NCBI RefSeq assembly: GCF_000970205.1
Contig: NZ_CP009512.1
Span: forward strand, 3,348,001-3,412,000
Direction: 5' to 3'
Origin: Methanosarcina mazei S-6
GTDB lineage: Archaea; Halobacteriota; Methanosarcinia; Methanosarcinales; Methanosarcinaceae
DNA length: 64,000 bases
This document shows, in pieces, positions 27,629-36,482 of the stretch. How positions within the stretch are numbered: the first letter of the stretch is position 1; each line of letters begins with the position of its first letter. A program made the translations under genes and the position numbers. The notes under the pieces are model-generated. The model had not been told where the DNA came from. It did not search any database and saw only the letters and a program-made list of their open reading frames with translations.

Positions 27629-28219
27629 TTGGAATGTCAAGATATTATTCAGGATGTCCTTTGCAGGATAAAAGCCATGAAAGGCGTGGAAGAAACATAC
27701 ATTTTAAATGAAGAAGATAAGGAAAAAATACTTGAGCTCGAGAAAAAAGCCGAAGGCGCGGTTTTGATGGGCATGGGAATAGGAGATAATCAGGGGATCA
27801 AGGAGGTTCTTAAACGCCAGTTAATCATAGCCTTTACGACCAACATGGACTACGTATGGCCTGAAGGACCCAATGTGATTCTAATGCAGTACGGGGAAAA
27901 AGTAGGCGAAGATGTTTATGACCCCGAAAAACTCGAGGAATGTAAAAAGTGCAGGGATATGGTTGTGATGGGGAATTTTGTAATTTACAGAAGTGCAGTA
28001 CCAAAGCCAAAAGATGCAAAGAAAGAACCTATCACTGTAGTGCTCCCCCCACAAAAATGTGAAGATTTAGAGTGTGTAGAGGGGTTAACCGGTATAGTAA
28101 TGGCATCTCCTTCTACCCCTACGGATGAGTACATCAGGTCTGTAATGGGGCTTAGACCAGCAACGGGGATGGGAACTTTTATCATAGGATTCGACCTCTG
28201 CGAAGCGAAATCAGATTAA
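27629..28219 (+). CDS. Conserved archaeal protein of unknown function with several cysteines
   Basis: The 196-residue protein has no signal peptide and is probably cytoplasmic. It holds cysteines at positions 3, 11, in CKKC (about 110), in KCEDLEC (about 147) and near the C-terminus (DLCEAK), which could bind a metal or Fe-S cluster. The middle has an alpha/beta pattern (GAVLMGMGIGDNQGIKE, then TTNMDYVWPEGPNVI). The start is TTG, with AAGGTG eight bases upstream; no ATG fits. It stands alone between long spacers. It may belong to a methanogen-restricted family, but I cannot name it. Confidence 0.6.
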   Translation: MECQDIIQDVLCRIKAMKGVEETYILNEEDKEKILELEKKAEGAVLMGMGIGDNQGIKEVLKRQLIIAFTTNMDYVWPEGPNVILMQYGEKVGEDVYDPEKLEECKKCRDMVVMGNFVIYRSAVPKPKDAKKEPITVVLPPQKCEDLECVEGLTGIVMASPSTPTDEYIRSVMGLRPATGMGTFIIGFDLCEAKSD

Positions 28220-28258
28220 AGGGAAATTCACCAATAAAGAGGTTTTACAAAAAGGAAT

Positions 28259-28304
28259 TATAATATAGTCAGTTGAGTACAGTTGATCAACTGACTATAT
28301 TATA
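28259..28304. repeat. Perfect 18-bp inverted repeat with 10-base loop
   Basis: Arms TATAATATAGTCAGTTGA and its complement lie at 28259-28276 and 28287-28304. The right arm core CTGACTATATTATAGTG (28291-28307) recurs at 28345-28361. The structure starts 40 bases after the stop of the preceding gene. It may be a terminator, an operator or the end of a small mobile sequence. Confidence 0.7.
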
Positions 28305-28307
28305 GTG

Positions 28308-28596
28308 CAGCTGGACCTTGATTATATAAAATATGACCTGTACTCTGACTATATTATAGTGTGATCGGATCTTGATCATATTGTCTGTGCTTTGTATATT
28401 ACACTGGAACCGGTACTTTATACTATGATTAATGCATTAATACCGGAGCCAGATACAGTTACCGGGAACTGGATAGTAGCTACAAAATAAAAAAGACTGG
28501 AATTATCTTTTTTAAGACCCGGTAGCAGGTTTATCAGAATTAAGCAGGCTCACCAGAAGTAGCTTATCAAAGCTTAAAAACAGGAATTTAAAATTT
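28308..28596. other. Spacer before elp3 with further short repeats
   Basis: After the second copy of CTGACTATATTATAGTG (28345-28361) a loose hairpin with arms CCGGTA/TACCGG surrounds ATTAATGCATTAAT near 28410-28447. No gene is seen. Confidence 0.4.
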
Positions 28597-30342
28597 ATGA
28601 ATCCCTCCCTGGAACCTGATTACAAGTTCAGGTTAAGGATTTCAGTTGCAGATGCCAATGAAAGAGCCTGGAATATGACCCTAAAGACGGAATTTGAGAT
28701 GAAAGAAGCTGATTACAACAGGGCCTGCAGGAACATCCTTGAAAAGGTGCTTGCCGGGGAAATAAAAGACGAAGACCAGTTAAACAAAGTGAAAAAAGAT
28801 GTGAGTAAGCTGTATCATCTTGCCAGCCTGCCTAGAAATGGGGATATTATTATGCAGGGCACACCTGAGGAGCAGGCTCTAATAAAAGAGTTCCTCAGGA
28901 GAAAACCCGTAAGGACGATTTCCGGAGTCGCGGTAATTGCTGTAATGACCTCTCCTGCCCCATGCCCTCACGGGGTTTGCCTGCCCTGTCCGGGAGGTCC
29001 GAATTCCTCATTTAAATCCCCTCAGAGCTACATGGGAAGGGAACCTGCAGCAATGAGAGCAATTCAGCATGAATTTGACCCTTACTCCCAGGTTCAGTCC
29101 AGGCTTTCCCAGCTAAAAGAGATAGGGCATGATGTTGAAAAAGTTGAGCTTATAGTGATGGGAGGCACTTTTTCAGCACGCAGCCTTGACTATCAGGAAT
29201 GGTTTACCAAACGCTGCCTTGAAGCAATGAACGATTTTACAGGCATGGAATGGAGGGATAAAGCCTGGACGATCGGAAAGTCCTTGCCTTATGTTCCGCT
29301 TGAAGAGGTTCAGAAAGCAAACGAAACAGCTGACATCCGAAACGTTGGCATAACCTTTGAGACAAGACCTGATTGGGCAAGAGAAGAACATGTAGACGAA
29401 TTCCTCAGGCTTGGAGGGACAAAGGTAGAGATTGGAGTCCAGAGCGTTTATGATTTTGTATTATCCCGGATGCAGAGAGGGCATGGAGTTGCAGAAATTG
29501 TCAGAGCTAACAGGGTATTAAGAGACAGTGCATTTAAAGTAGGCTTTCACATGATGCCTCACCTTCCTGGAGCGGACTCCGAACTTGACCTGAGGGGATT
29601 TAAAAAGCTCTTCGATGACCAGCGTTTCAGGCCGGATTACCTGAAAATATATCCTACCCTTGTAACCGAAGGCACCCCCCTGTACAGAATGTGGAAATCC
29701 GGAGAATATCAGGCTCTTTCAGACGAAGAAGCTGCAGAACTTGTCGCAGATATAAAGGCTGTCCTGCCTAAATGGGTAAGGCTTCAGCGCATCCAGAGGG
29801 ATATTCCTGCCCACCAGATCTTTGCAGGCGTGAGGAAAAGTAACCTAAGGCAGCTTGCAGAGGAGAAACTCCGGGAAAAGGGAGGGAAATGCCGCTGCAT
29901 ACGCTGCAGAGAGGTCGGACACAACAGCCTGAAAGGAAGAAGGATAAATGAAAAAGACATCGAGCTTACTGTGGAATCTTACGAAGCCTGTAACGGTAAA
30001 GAACACTTCATCGCTTTTGAAGACCTTTCGGCAGATGTCCTGATAGGTTTTACACGTTTGCGTTTCCCTGCCGAACCTCACAGAGAAGAACTGCAGGGCT
30101 CTGCACTTATAAGGGAACTGCATGTTTACGGCTCCATGGTGCCTGTAGGAAAAGGCGCAAAACAAAAAGAATGGCAACACAGGGGTTATGGAAAGGAACT
30201 TATTGAACATGCAGAAAAAACGGCATCCGAATCCGGCTACGGCAAGCTTTCTATAATTAGCGGAATAGGCGCAAGGGAATATTATAGGAAACTGGGATAC
30301 GATCTTGACGGAGTATACATGTCAAAACCCCTGAAGGATTAA
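28597..30342 (+). CDS. Elp3-family tRNA uridine(34) modification enzyme (radical SAM + GNAT)
   Basis: This 581-residue enzyme attaches a carboxymethyl group to wobble uridine of tRNAs. The radical SAM domain (about 90-400) has the Elp3 cysteine motif CPHGVCLPC (about 125) that binds a [4Fe-4S] cluster, and KxEIGVQSVYD (about 282). The C-terminal acetyltransferase domain (about 430-580) shows QHRGYGKELIEHAE and ISGIGAREYYRKLGY. The length matches archaeal Elp3. The first ATG is used; an ATG about 25 codons later (before TLKTEFEMKEADYNRA) is an alternative. No other Elongator genes lie nearby, as is normal in archaea. Confidence 0.92.
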   Translation: MNPSLEPDYKFRLRISVADANERAWNMTLKTEFEMKEADYNRACRNILEKVLAGEIKDEDQLNKVKKDVSKLYHLASLPRNGDIIMQGTPEEQALIKEFLRRKPVRTISGVAVIAVMTSPAPCPHGVCLPCPGGPNSSFKSPQSYMGREPAAMRAIQHEFDPYSQVQSRLSQLKEIGHDVEKVELIVMGGTFSARSLDYQEWFTKRCLEAMNDFTGMEWRDKAWTIGKSLPYVPLEEVQKANETADIRNVGITFETRPDWAREEHVDEFLRLGGTKVEIGVQSVYDFVLSRMQRGHGVAEIVRANRVLRDSAFKVGFHMMPHLPGADSELDLRGFKKLFDDQRFRPDYLKIYPTLVTEGTPLYRMWKSGEYQALSDEEAAELVADIKAVLPKWVRLQRIQRDIPAHQIFAGVRKSNLRQLAEEKLREKGGKCRCIRCREVGHNSLKGRRINEKDIELTVESYEACNGKEHFIAFEDLSADVLIGFTRLRFPAEPHREELQGSALIRELHVYGSMVPVGKGAKQKEWQHRGYGKELIEHAEKTASESGYGKLSIISGIGAREYYRKLGYDLDGVYMSKPLKD

Positions 30343-31813
30343 AAAATGGAGATATGAAATAACCGGAGACCGGATTTTCCAGCCAGGCAATATATTAACC
30401 ACCTTGGGCTCTGGAATTCATCCGGAGCCCCAGGTTATTGAGTATTAAAGATTATTAAAACGATCCTCAAGAGACTTTAACATATAGTCATTTTTAATAT
30501 TGTATTCATAATACTTATTCGATATTTTTAGAGATTCCGATCAGCATATTCACTTGAAACATAATTTGAATTCAAGCTCTTAGCTCTCAACTGTTTTAAA
30601 TATCAGCATAATTATCAACTTAGAACTATATTTTTATAACTATATATTAAGCATATTTTTATAACTGTATTTTTATAACTGTACTTTTGTAACCGTATTT
30701 TTATAACTGTACTTTTGTAACCGTATTCTTGTAACCGTATTTCTGTAACTGTACTTCTGCAATGTTTTCGACACAGACCTAAATGTTTTACTAAAAGATT
30801 TGAAATGCTGTAATTAAAAAAATGAGCAGTATTGCGCACATATTCCTCATAACCCTTTCTTTATACTAACTATGATTATTATATTATTTTAATATCTGGC
30901 AAATAAAAGTAATGTAAAAATATAAATAGTACTGTGTAAATAAAGTAAGTCAGGAGAAAATTTAGATTGAATCTAAGCCAAAATATCTACATCAATAAGT
31001 TGACTCAGCCTTAATAAAAGAACTTATAATGACAGAAATTCAGTCTGGATACGGATTTAAAAGAGTGGCGGGGATATACAGACTTGAAAATCATAGATAC
31101 TCAGAGTTTTAAGATAATGACGTTGAGAAAAGGGGACAAAAACATTAATTAATGATTACCAGCCAAAATCCCAATCCAGCGCATTCAAATTAATACATTC
31201 TATGAGAGGATTTACAGAAAAATGTTAAATAGTATAGTATAATATCGTATACCCCTTCAATAACAGTACAAACCGATAACGCTCGGTAAGAAAAAGATAA
31301 AATTCAATTGATTTTCGGAAAATAATCTTCAGAACTCAGAAAATAAAAATGAGTCACTTGAAGATGAATTTCAATGTATAAAAATTTGAATTTAATAAAA
31401 AATACACGATCAAAAAGACAGTTATTAAAAAATATGGCTTTAAGAATAAATTTTTGATAAAAATAAAAGTTTAAAAACATTCATAAAAAAATAAATATTA
31501 TGAGTCCTTAACATTAAAAAACGTGATATGCAGGTTCAAAATTGCCTGAAAGCAGAATTTTAGAGATAAACAAACTGTAATATTGGGCTTATGAACCGGA
31601 ATTAATCTGAATTAACACTGATAACCCTGAAAATCGAAATTAACTGAAAAATAAATAAACTCCAGGGGCATTAAAAGAAAATTTCGAAAATCAAAATTTC
31701 GAGAATCCGAATCAAACCCTGGGAATCCCTGAATCAAATTTAAAGAAACCCTAAAAAGAACCCTAAGAAACCCTGAACAAACTCTAAAAAACCTGGAAAG
31801 AACGGTGATAAAA
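30343..31813. other. 1.5-kb AT-rich intergenic region with a 14-bp tandem repeat
   Basis: The only clear structure is the tandem array at 30665-30762. Further right, 31600-31800 has a loose series of AAACCCTGAA-like words. Minus-strand frames through both repeats are by-products. A stretch that could be a promoter for the DUF1699 gene is not distinct. Confidence 0.5.
30665..30762. repeat. 14-bp tandem repeat, seven units
   Basis: Units of the form C(T/C)GTA(T/C)TT(T/C)T(A/G)TAA follow each other exactly every 14 bases. The unit length is not a multiple of three and there is no gene, so it is an intergenic microsatellite-like array. Confidence 0.8.
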
Positions 31814-32209
31814 ATGAAAATTAGAGTTGTAAGCTCAAAAGAAGAAATTGACACTTTAAAACTCAATGAGGAAATTGTCCATCTCGCTTTTAGACCATCC
31901 AACAAGGACATTTTCAAGCTCATTCTGAAGTGTCCGGAAGTAAAAGCGATCCACATCCCAAGCTCATACAAGAGAACAATTTCCAGTTCTGCACAGATGT
32001 ATCTTTCTATGCAGAACATTGCACTTCTTGAAGGTGATGTGTGGGGACACAGAAAAGACATTAATGAGTACTCAGAAGTTTCCGAGCATGTATTTGACCG
32101 TATAAAGGAATTAAAAGAAGAAGGCCTTTCCGATGAAGACACCATTGAGAAACTTGTAAGGGAAACAAGACTTAGCCCGGACTTTGTGACCTTTATCATA
32201 TCAAATTAA
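31814..32209 (+). CDS. DUF1699 family protein
   Basis: The 131-residue protein starts MKIRVVSSKEEI and ends SPDFVTFIISN, the pattern I associate with the Methanosarcina DUF1699 family, which occurs in several copies per genome and has no known function. It includes IHIPSSYKRTISSSAQ in the middle and a charged helical C-terminal third. No membrane segment or signal is visible. The ATG at 31814 is preferred; the GTG nine bases earlier forms part of the ribosome-binding site GGTGAT. A long open frame on the other strand across this gene is a shadow. Confidence 0.8.
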   Translation: MKIRVVSSKEEIDTLKLNEEIVHLAFRPSNKDIFKLILKCPEVKAIHIPSSYKRTISSSAQMYLSMQNIALLEGDVWGHRKDINEYSEVSEHVFDRIKELKEEGLSDEDTIEKLVRETRLSPDFVTFIISN

Positions 32210-32614
32210 ATTAAACCAGCTAAAGTAGAATTTTAGATTAGCCGGTCAAAATGTTGATCGGCACTGATTTTTCTATAAAATTTCCTGCCTTAACTTTTTT
32301 AGATCTGGATTTTTATCCTGAACTTCATCCCGACTTTTATTCTGAACTTTACCCAGATTTATATCCTGAATTTAACCCCTGTTATCGTCCTGCACTTTAT
32401 CCTTGTGTTTGTCCGAACTTCGCCCCGATTTTTATCCTGAACTTCATAACTGTTATATCTATTGAGAAATATTTATTAAAAAAGATAGTCCGGAAGCTGG
32501 TAAATTTCGATTTTCAGCACATCAAATATTAAAAGAAAAGTTATCCTGTAAAACAACCCGTATAAACTTTTATTATTAAGGTACAGATCTAGCAAATAAG
32601 ATTAAAGCAGGAGA
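32210..32614. repeat. Spacer with degenerate repeats of about 18 bp (32305-32440)
   Basis: Words close to TTTTATCCTGAACTT(C/T)A recur about seven times between 32305 and 32440. A plus-strand frame reading through them (FYPELHPDFYSELYPDLYP) reflects the repeat and is not accepted as a gene. The remainder is AT-rich. Confidence 0.55.
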
Positions 32615-33166
32615 ATGGATTTTGTGACCGAATTCGAACGTGTGCTTGTAAACTCATTTAACGCATACATTGAGGAAAAAGGCATAAGAGCCATCTCTTA
32701 CAGGCTTAAACAGCACAGGTTTACATCTCAGTTCCTTGACGTACTTGTAGATTCCCTTGACCCTGACCTTTATATGGGTATAGAATGCAAAAGTATCTCA
32801 GTAGATAAAGGAGCAACTGCGCTTTACTTTTCCCAGCATTTTACAGTGGACAAAAAAGGCATTCATCAGATAGACAGAATTTCAGACTACCTTAACAGGT
32901 CTGGAAGAAGGGGCTTTCTGGCAGTGGAACTCCGCCTCGGAGCGGGACATGGAAGGGAAGCGTATATGGTCCCCTGGGAAGATCTGGAGAAGAGCTACAA
33001 TTCGGAAAGTCCCAAGCTCACACTTCAGGAAATACGAAACTTTCCGGAAATAAGAAGGGATGGAAAAGATTACATAATAAACCCGAAAGAATGGGGGAGA
33101 AAGAGCCGCTGGGAGAAAGATATTAAACCGAAGCCAGCAGAGAATTCCGGAGAAACCGATGACTGA
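32615..33166 (+). CDS. Predicted PD-(D/E)XK-fold nuclease
   Basis: The 183-residue protein resembles a restriction-endonuclease-like nuclease: an N-terminal helix (FERVLVNSFNAYIEEKG), then FLDVLVDSLDPDLYMGIECKSI (about residues 38-60) that can supply the Asp and the E-x-K of the active site, and a following Lys-rich strand/helix. Its 3' end overlaps the RecJ-like gene by 8 bases, so the two are translated together, suggesting a joint role in DNA or RNA processing. It may be a relative of Holliday-junction resolvase-type nucleases, but the exact family is not recognised. Confidence 0.65.
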   Translation: MDFVTEFERVLVNSFNAYIEEKGIRAISYRLKQHRFTSQFLDVLVDSLDPDLYMGIECKSISVDKGATALYFSQHFTVDKKGIHQIDRISDYLNRSGRRGFLAVELRLGAGHGREAYMVPWEDLEKSYNSESPKLTLQEIRNFPEIRRDGKDYIINPKEWGRKSRWEKDIKPKPAENSGETDD

Positions 33167-34559
33167 AATCATAGAAATATTCAGAAAAGAAGCAGGCAGA
33201 TGTGCCGAAAAAATCAAAAAACATAGATCTGTACATGTAGTATCCCATATAGATGCAGACGGACTGACTTCTGCGGGGATTATCTGTACAGCTCTTGAAA
33301 GGGGAAATTTTGATTATACAACCCGTTTTGTAAAGCAGCTCGATGAAAAAGCCCTCAATACCATTGCAGATGAGAACCATGAACTTGTGGTTTTTACAGA
33401 CCTTGGAAGCGGAATGTGCGAGCATATAAAGTCCCGCGGGATCAATGCCGTAATCTCAGACCATCACCAGCCGCAGGGGACCCTTGAATTTCACTTAAAC
33501 CCTCACCTTTTTGGGGCAAACGGCTCTTACGAACTTAGCGGTTCGGGAAGCACTTACCTTCTTGCTTCAGCCCTGGGAAAAAACAGGGATCTTTCCTCAC
33601 TTGCCATAGTCGGCGCTATAGGAGATATGCAGCACCTGAAAATGGGGCAGCTTGTAGGGATTAACAGGATAATTCTGGAAGAAGGAGTAAAAGGAGGGGA
33701 TCTTGAGTTCAAAAAAGACTTGACCCTGTTCGGGAAGCAAACCCGCCCTATTTACAAGCTTTTGCAGTACTCATCCGATCCATATCTTCCCGGACTTACC
33801 GGAGATGAAGAAGCCTCCATTAATTTCCTTCATTCCCTGAATATCCGTTTCAGCCAGGACGAACGCTGGAGGCGCTGGATTGACCTGGAGATTACGGAAA
33901 AACAGAAAATAATTTCGGGACTTTTCCAGTACTGCCTGAAATCAGGGATACCTTCGTACAAAATTGAACGGCTGATAGGCGAGGTCTATGTCCTTCTTAA
34001 AGAACGTGAAGGAACGGAAATGAGAGACGCCTCCGAATTTTCTACACTTCTCAATGCTACTGCGAGATACGACCATGCAGAAATAGGACTTGCAGTCTGT
34101 ATGGGAGACAGGGAAACTGCTTACGAAGACGCCAGAAAGCTTCTAGCAGAACACAGGCAAAACCTTGTCAACGGGCTTATGTACGTAAAAGAGAATGGAG
34201 TCACCCAGCTGGAAAACATCCAGTATTTTGATGCAGGTTCTCAGATTAAGGAAACCATTGTGGGAATAATTGCAGGCATGAGTTCCACAATAGTTGAAAA
34301 CAGAAACCTTCCGATTATTGCTTTTGCAAAGGCAGAAGGAGGGATTAAGGTATCAGCAAGAGGCACGCAGGACCTTATCCGCAGAGGAGTAAACCTGTCT
34401 GAAGCAATGTCAACCGTTTCGGCAGAAGTCGGAGGTGCGGGCGGCGGGCATGATATTGCCGCAGGAGCAACCATTCCTGAGAATGCAAAAGAAGAGTTTG
34501 CCAGGAAACTTGACTTTTTCATAGGGGAACAACTTCGAAGAAAAGCAAATATAGGATAA
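33159..34559 (+). CDS. RecJ-like DHH-family exonuclease/phosphoesterase
   Basis: The 466-residue protein carries the DHH-family motifs: HIDADGLTSAG (about residue 28), VFTDLGSG (about 86), SDHHQP (about 104) and, in the C-terminal DHHA1 part, GGAGGGHDIAAGA (about 425). The two parts bind Mn and cleave nucleic acids from the 5' end in bacterial RecJ; archaeal relatives act in DNA replication or RNA degradation. The start ATG lies inside the end of the upstream nuclease gene. A weak hairpin at 34586-34603 may mark the end of the transcript, opposite the converging nrpR-like gene. Confidence 0.85.
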   Translation: MTEIIEIFRKEAGRCAEKIKKHRSVHVVSHIDADGLTSAGIICTALERGNFDYTTRFVKQLDEKALNTIADENHELVVFTDLGSGMCEHIKSRGINAVISDHHQPQGTLEFHLNPHLFGANGSYELSGSGSTYLLASALGKNRDLSSLAIVGAIGDMQHLKMGQLVGINRIILEEGVKGGDLEFKKDLTLFGKQTRPIYKLLQYSSDPYLPGLTGDEEASINFLHSLNIRFSQDERWRRWIDLEITEKQKIISGLFQYCLKSGIPSYKIERLIGEVYVLLKEREGTEMRDASEFSTLLNATARYDHAEIGLAVCMGDRETAYEDARKLLAEHRQNLVNGLMYVKENGVTQLENIQYFDAGSQIKETIVGIIAGMSSTIVENRNLPIIAFAKAEGGIKVSARGTQDLIRRGVNLSEAMSTVSAEVGGAGGGHDIAAGATIPENAKEEFARKLDFFIGEQLRRKANIG

Positions 34560-34696
34560 GAAGGGGCAGCCCTCCGGAAACTATCCGGAAAGCCTGGTTT
34601 CCGCAGAAAAGAAGTTCAAGGTCAATGAAGCAAAGACTTTCTGAAACAGGAATTTGCGGAACAGGAATTATATTCAGGTTCAAACAGACGCGAGTT

Positions 34697-35455
34697 TCAG
34701 ACCAGATCCTCGATCCGGCTCATCTCCTTAAAAGAAATTAACCTCGACATGGCACTTGTATCTATAGGAATCCCATACTCCTGCACAACAGCCATAGGAT
34801 TGGTCCCACCAATAACGACTATTCCCAGATGGTCCCTCTCAATAGGGACATCAAGCACTCTTGTATTGGGCTCTCCCACTTCCAGAATTCCGCTGAAACC
34901 CGCGTCCAGAAGATCAGACAGGTTGCTTTCAATCTCATCCCTTGCAACCATGGGAGCCTCCCTGAGGTTTGCAAGAACCTTGCCGGAACCTGTTCTGAGC
35001 ATTTCAGATACTGAAGTGATTCCCTGAGACATCAGGATTTCAAGGGGGTCAACGGTTGTACTTACATACGTGAGCACATCAGTGAAGCGTACAGGAATTC
35101 CATTTCGGATCTGAACAACCCCTCCAAGCTTGGGGTTTACGGGGATCCCCGCTTTCAGCAGCACGCCGTCAATAGTTATGCTGCATACTGTTCCGATTCC
35201 TACCTTTCCCTTCTCAATGGTCATGTCTCCTATGGACTCCCCTTCCGAAATAACTTTCACATAGGGAGTAACGGAAAGCCCGCTTGAGATTACCATCTTA
35301 AAGATGCCGAGAACATCGTCCAGGTCTTTTTTATCAATAAGGGAAAGATTAAGAATAATATCTCCATCCATTTTCTTAGGATCAAATGTGGTCCTGTACA
35401 TGAGATCTCTGATTCTGGATGATGTAAACTGAATACGGTATCCATTTTTTTGCAT
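34697..35455 (-). CDS. NrpR-domain transcriptional regulator without HTH (NrpRII-like)
   Basis: This 252-residue protein consists of one NrpR (DUF128) domain, recognisable from [17 protein letters not shown] and [20 protein letters not shown]. NrpR proteins repress nitrogen-fixation and ammonium genes and are released by 2-oxoglutarate. In Methanosarcina the DNA-binding part and a second NrpR part are on separate proteins; this one lacks a helix-turn-helix and fits the partner type. A GGAGGG site lies five bases before the ATG. Upstream is a palindrome, GGTATAAATACC, between TATA-like sequence and start, which could be its own control site. Confidence 0.75.
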
Positions 35456-35476
35456 TTCAACCCTCCAGTAATTGAA

Positions 35477-35488
35477 GGTATTTATACC
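35477..35488. promoter_or_regulatory. Palindrome upstream of the NrpR-like gene (possible operator)
   Basis: GGTATAAATACC is a perfect palindrome 22 bases before the start codon. Methanosarcina NrpR sites are described, from memory, as GGTA and TACC half-sites with a six-base spacer; here the spacer is four, so the assignment is tentative. It may instead be a TATA element. Confidence 0.35.
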
Positions 35489-35675
35489 TATTATAAGTTA
35501 TGTATTATCGGGTATTATCGAAAGGAAAGCACCCTTTCGATCTGTATTGGACTTCTGTTTGTAAACCTCTGCTTTCAAGAATTATAAAAAGGTAAAACTG
35601 AAGCTTCTAAAAGTAGCTTTTGGGATGAATACCGGATACAAAGTCCTTACCCATTATAAAATTCAGGAGCCTATT

Positions 35676-36416
35676 TCAGAGCACTCCTGCCAGAAATCCC
35701 ATAAACTCCTGAGGAGCTGTCAGGAACCTTAGCCTGTCAGCATCGTGTATAAGTTCATACATGCTTTCTCCGGGATCAAGCCCGAATTCTTCAGAGCTTA
35801 GAGGTGCAGTATAACGTATGGGCGGGATATTTCTATAAAGGGGGTTTTTGGCAAAACCGTCTTTAAGTAGGAAATAGGCGGCTCCGGAAAGCCTCTTTAT
35901 AGGCTCATAGAACGAAGAGAAGTCCCCGCAAACCCAGTTTGCCATCTCAAGAGTATTTTCAGAGGAATTTATTGTTACGTGCCCGTATCCTGGTGGAACA
36001 AGAACCAGATCCCCTTTTTCAGCCTTGATAACCGCAACGTCCAGAACAATTTCTTCTTCTCCGGGCTCCACCTTTTGCAGCAGGTAGGTAGCTGAGCCTT
36101 CAAGCACCTGGTAAATCTCAGGATAGGAGACGTCTGTTCCCGGAACTTGAGGATGGTAGTGGCCAACGGTTTTAATATACTCCGACCCGAGCATTCCGGG
36201 AGGGATTCTTGTAATGTCATACCTGAGGTGGCGGGATTTGATAATCTCAAGATCAGAATCACTTCTGGCAAGATCCCTGAACATATAATACATATCTCTG
36301 TTCATTTCATCGGTCTTTTCAAACCATTCTCTATCAAATACCACATCTTCCATATCATGGAGTTTTCTTACATCTGCCACAGTGACTTTATCCCCGAACT
36401 TCAGTGTTACTGCCAT
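35676..36416 (-). CDS. pgiA: Glucose-6-phosphate isomerase, cupin type
   Basis: The 246-residue protein is the archaeal cupin phosphoglucose isomerase, which interconverts glucose-6-phosphate and fructose-6-phosphate in gluconeogenesis or glycogen metabolism. The metal-binding cupin motifs are present: GHYHPQ (about residue 91) with YPEIYQVLEG, and GYGHVTINSS (about 157). The ATG at 36416 follows GGGG; an upstream in-frame ATG at 36476 would include the promoter region and is rejected. A TATA-like TTATATAC lies at 36438-36445. An IS element begins only 67 bases upstream but leaves this promoter intact. Confidence 0.88.
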   Translation of the reverse strand: MAVTLKFGDKVTVADVRKLHDMEDVVFDREWFEKTDEMNRDMYYMFRDLARSDSDLEIIKSRHLRYDITRIPPGMLGSEYIKTVGHYHPQVPGTDVSYPEIYQVLEGSATYLLQKVEPGEEEIVLDVAVIKAEKGDLVLVPPGYGHVTINSSENTLEMANWVCGDFSSFYEPIKRLSGAAYFLLKDGFAKNPLYRNIPPIRYTAPLSSEEFGLDPGESMYELIHDADRLRFLTAPQEFMGFLAGVL

Positions 36417-36482
36417 TGAATTCCCCTTTGTTTTAAAGTATATAATAACCTTCAATACTATAGAGAGCCTGTTCAACTACAT

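Noticed and set aside
30615-30839. Minus-strand frame with RLQ-YGYK-TVIKI repeats
   Set aside because: Produced by the 14-bp tandem repeat; the 14-residue protein period equals three DNA units.
31612-32199. 195-codon minus-strand frame over the DUF1699 gene
   Set aside because: The plus-strand DUF1699 frame has a recognisable protein and a ribosome-binding site; the other strand is Ser/Phe-rich shadow.
32251-32532. Plus-strand frame with FYPEL-type repeats
   Set aside because: It mirrors degenerate 18-bp DNA repeats and has no ribosome-binding site.
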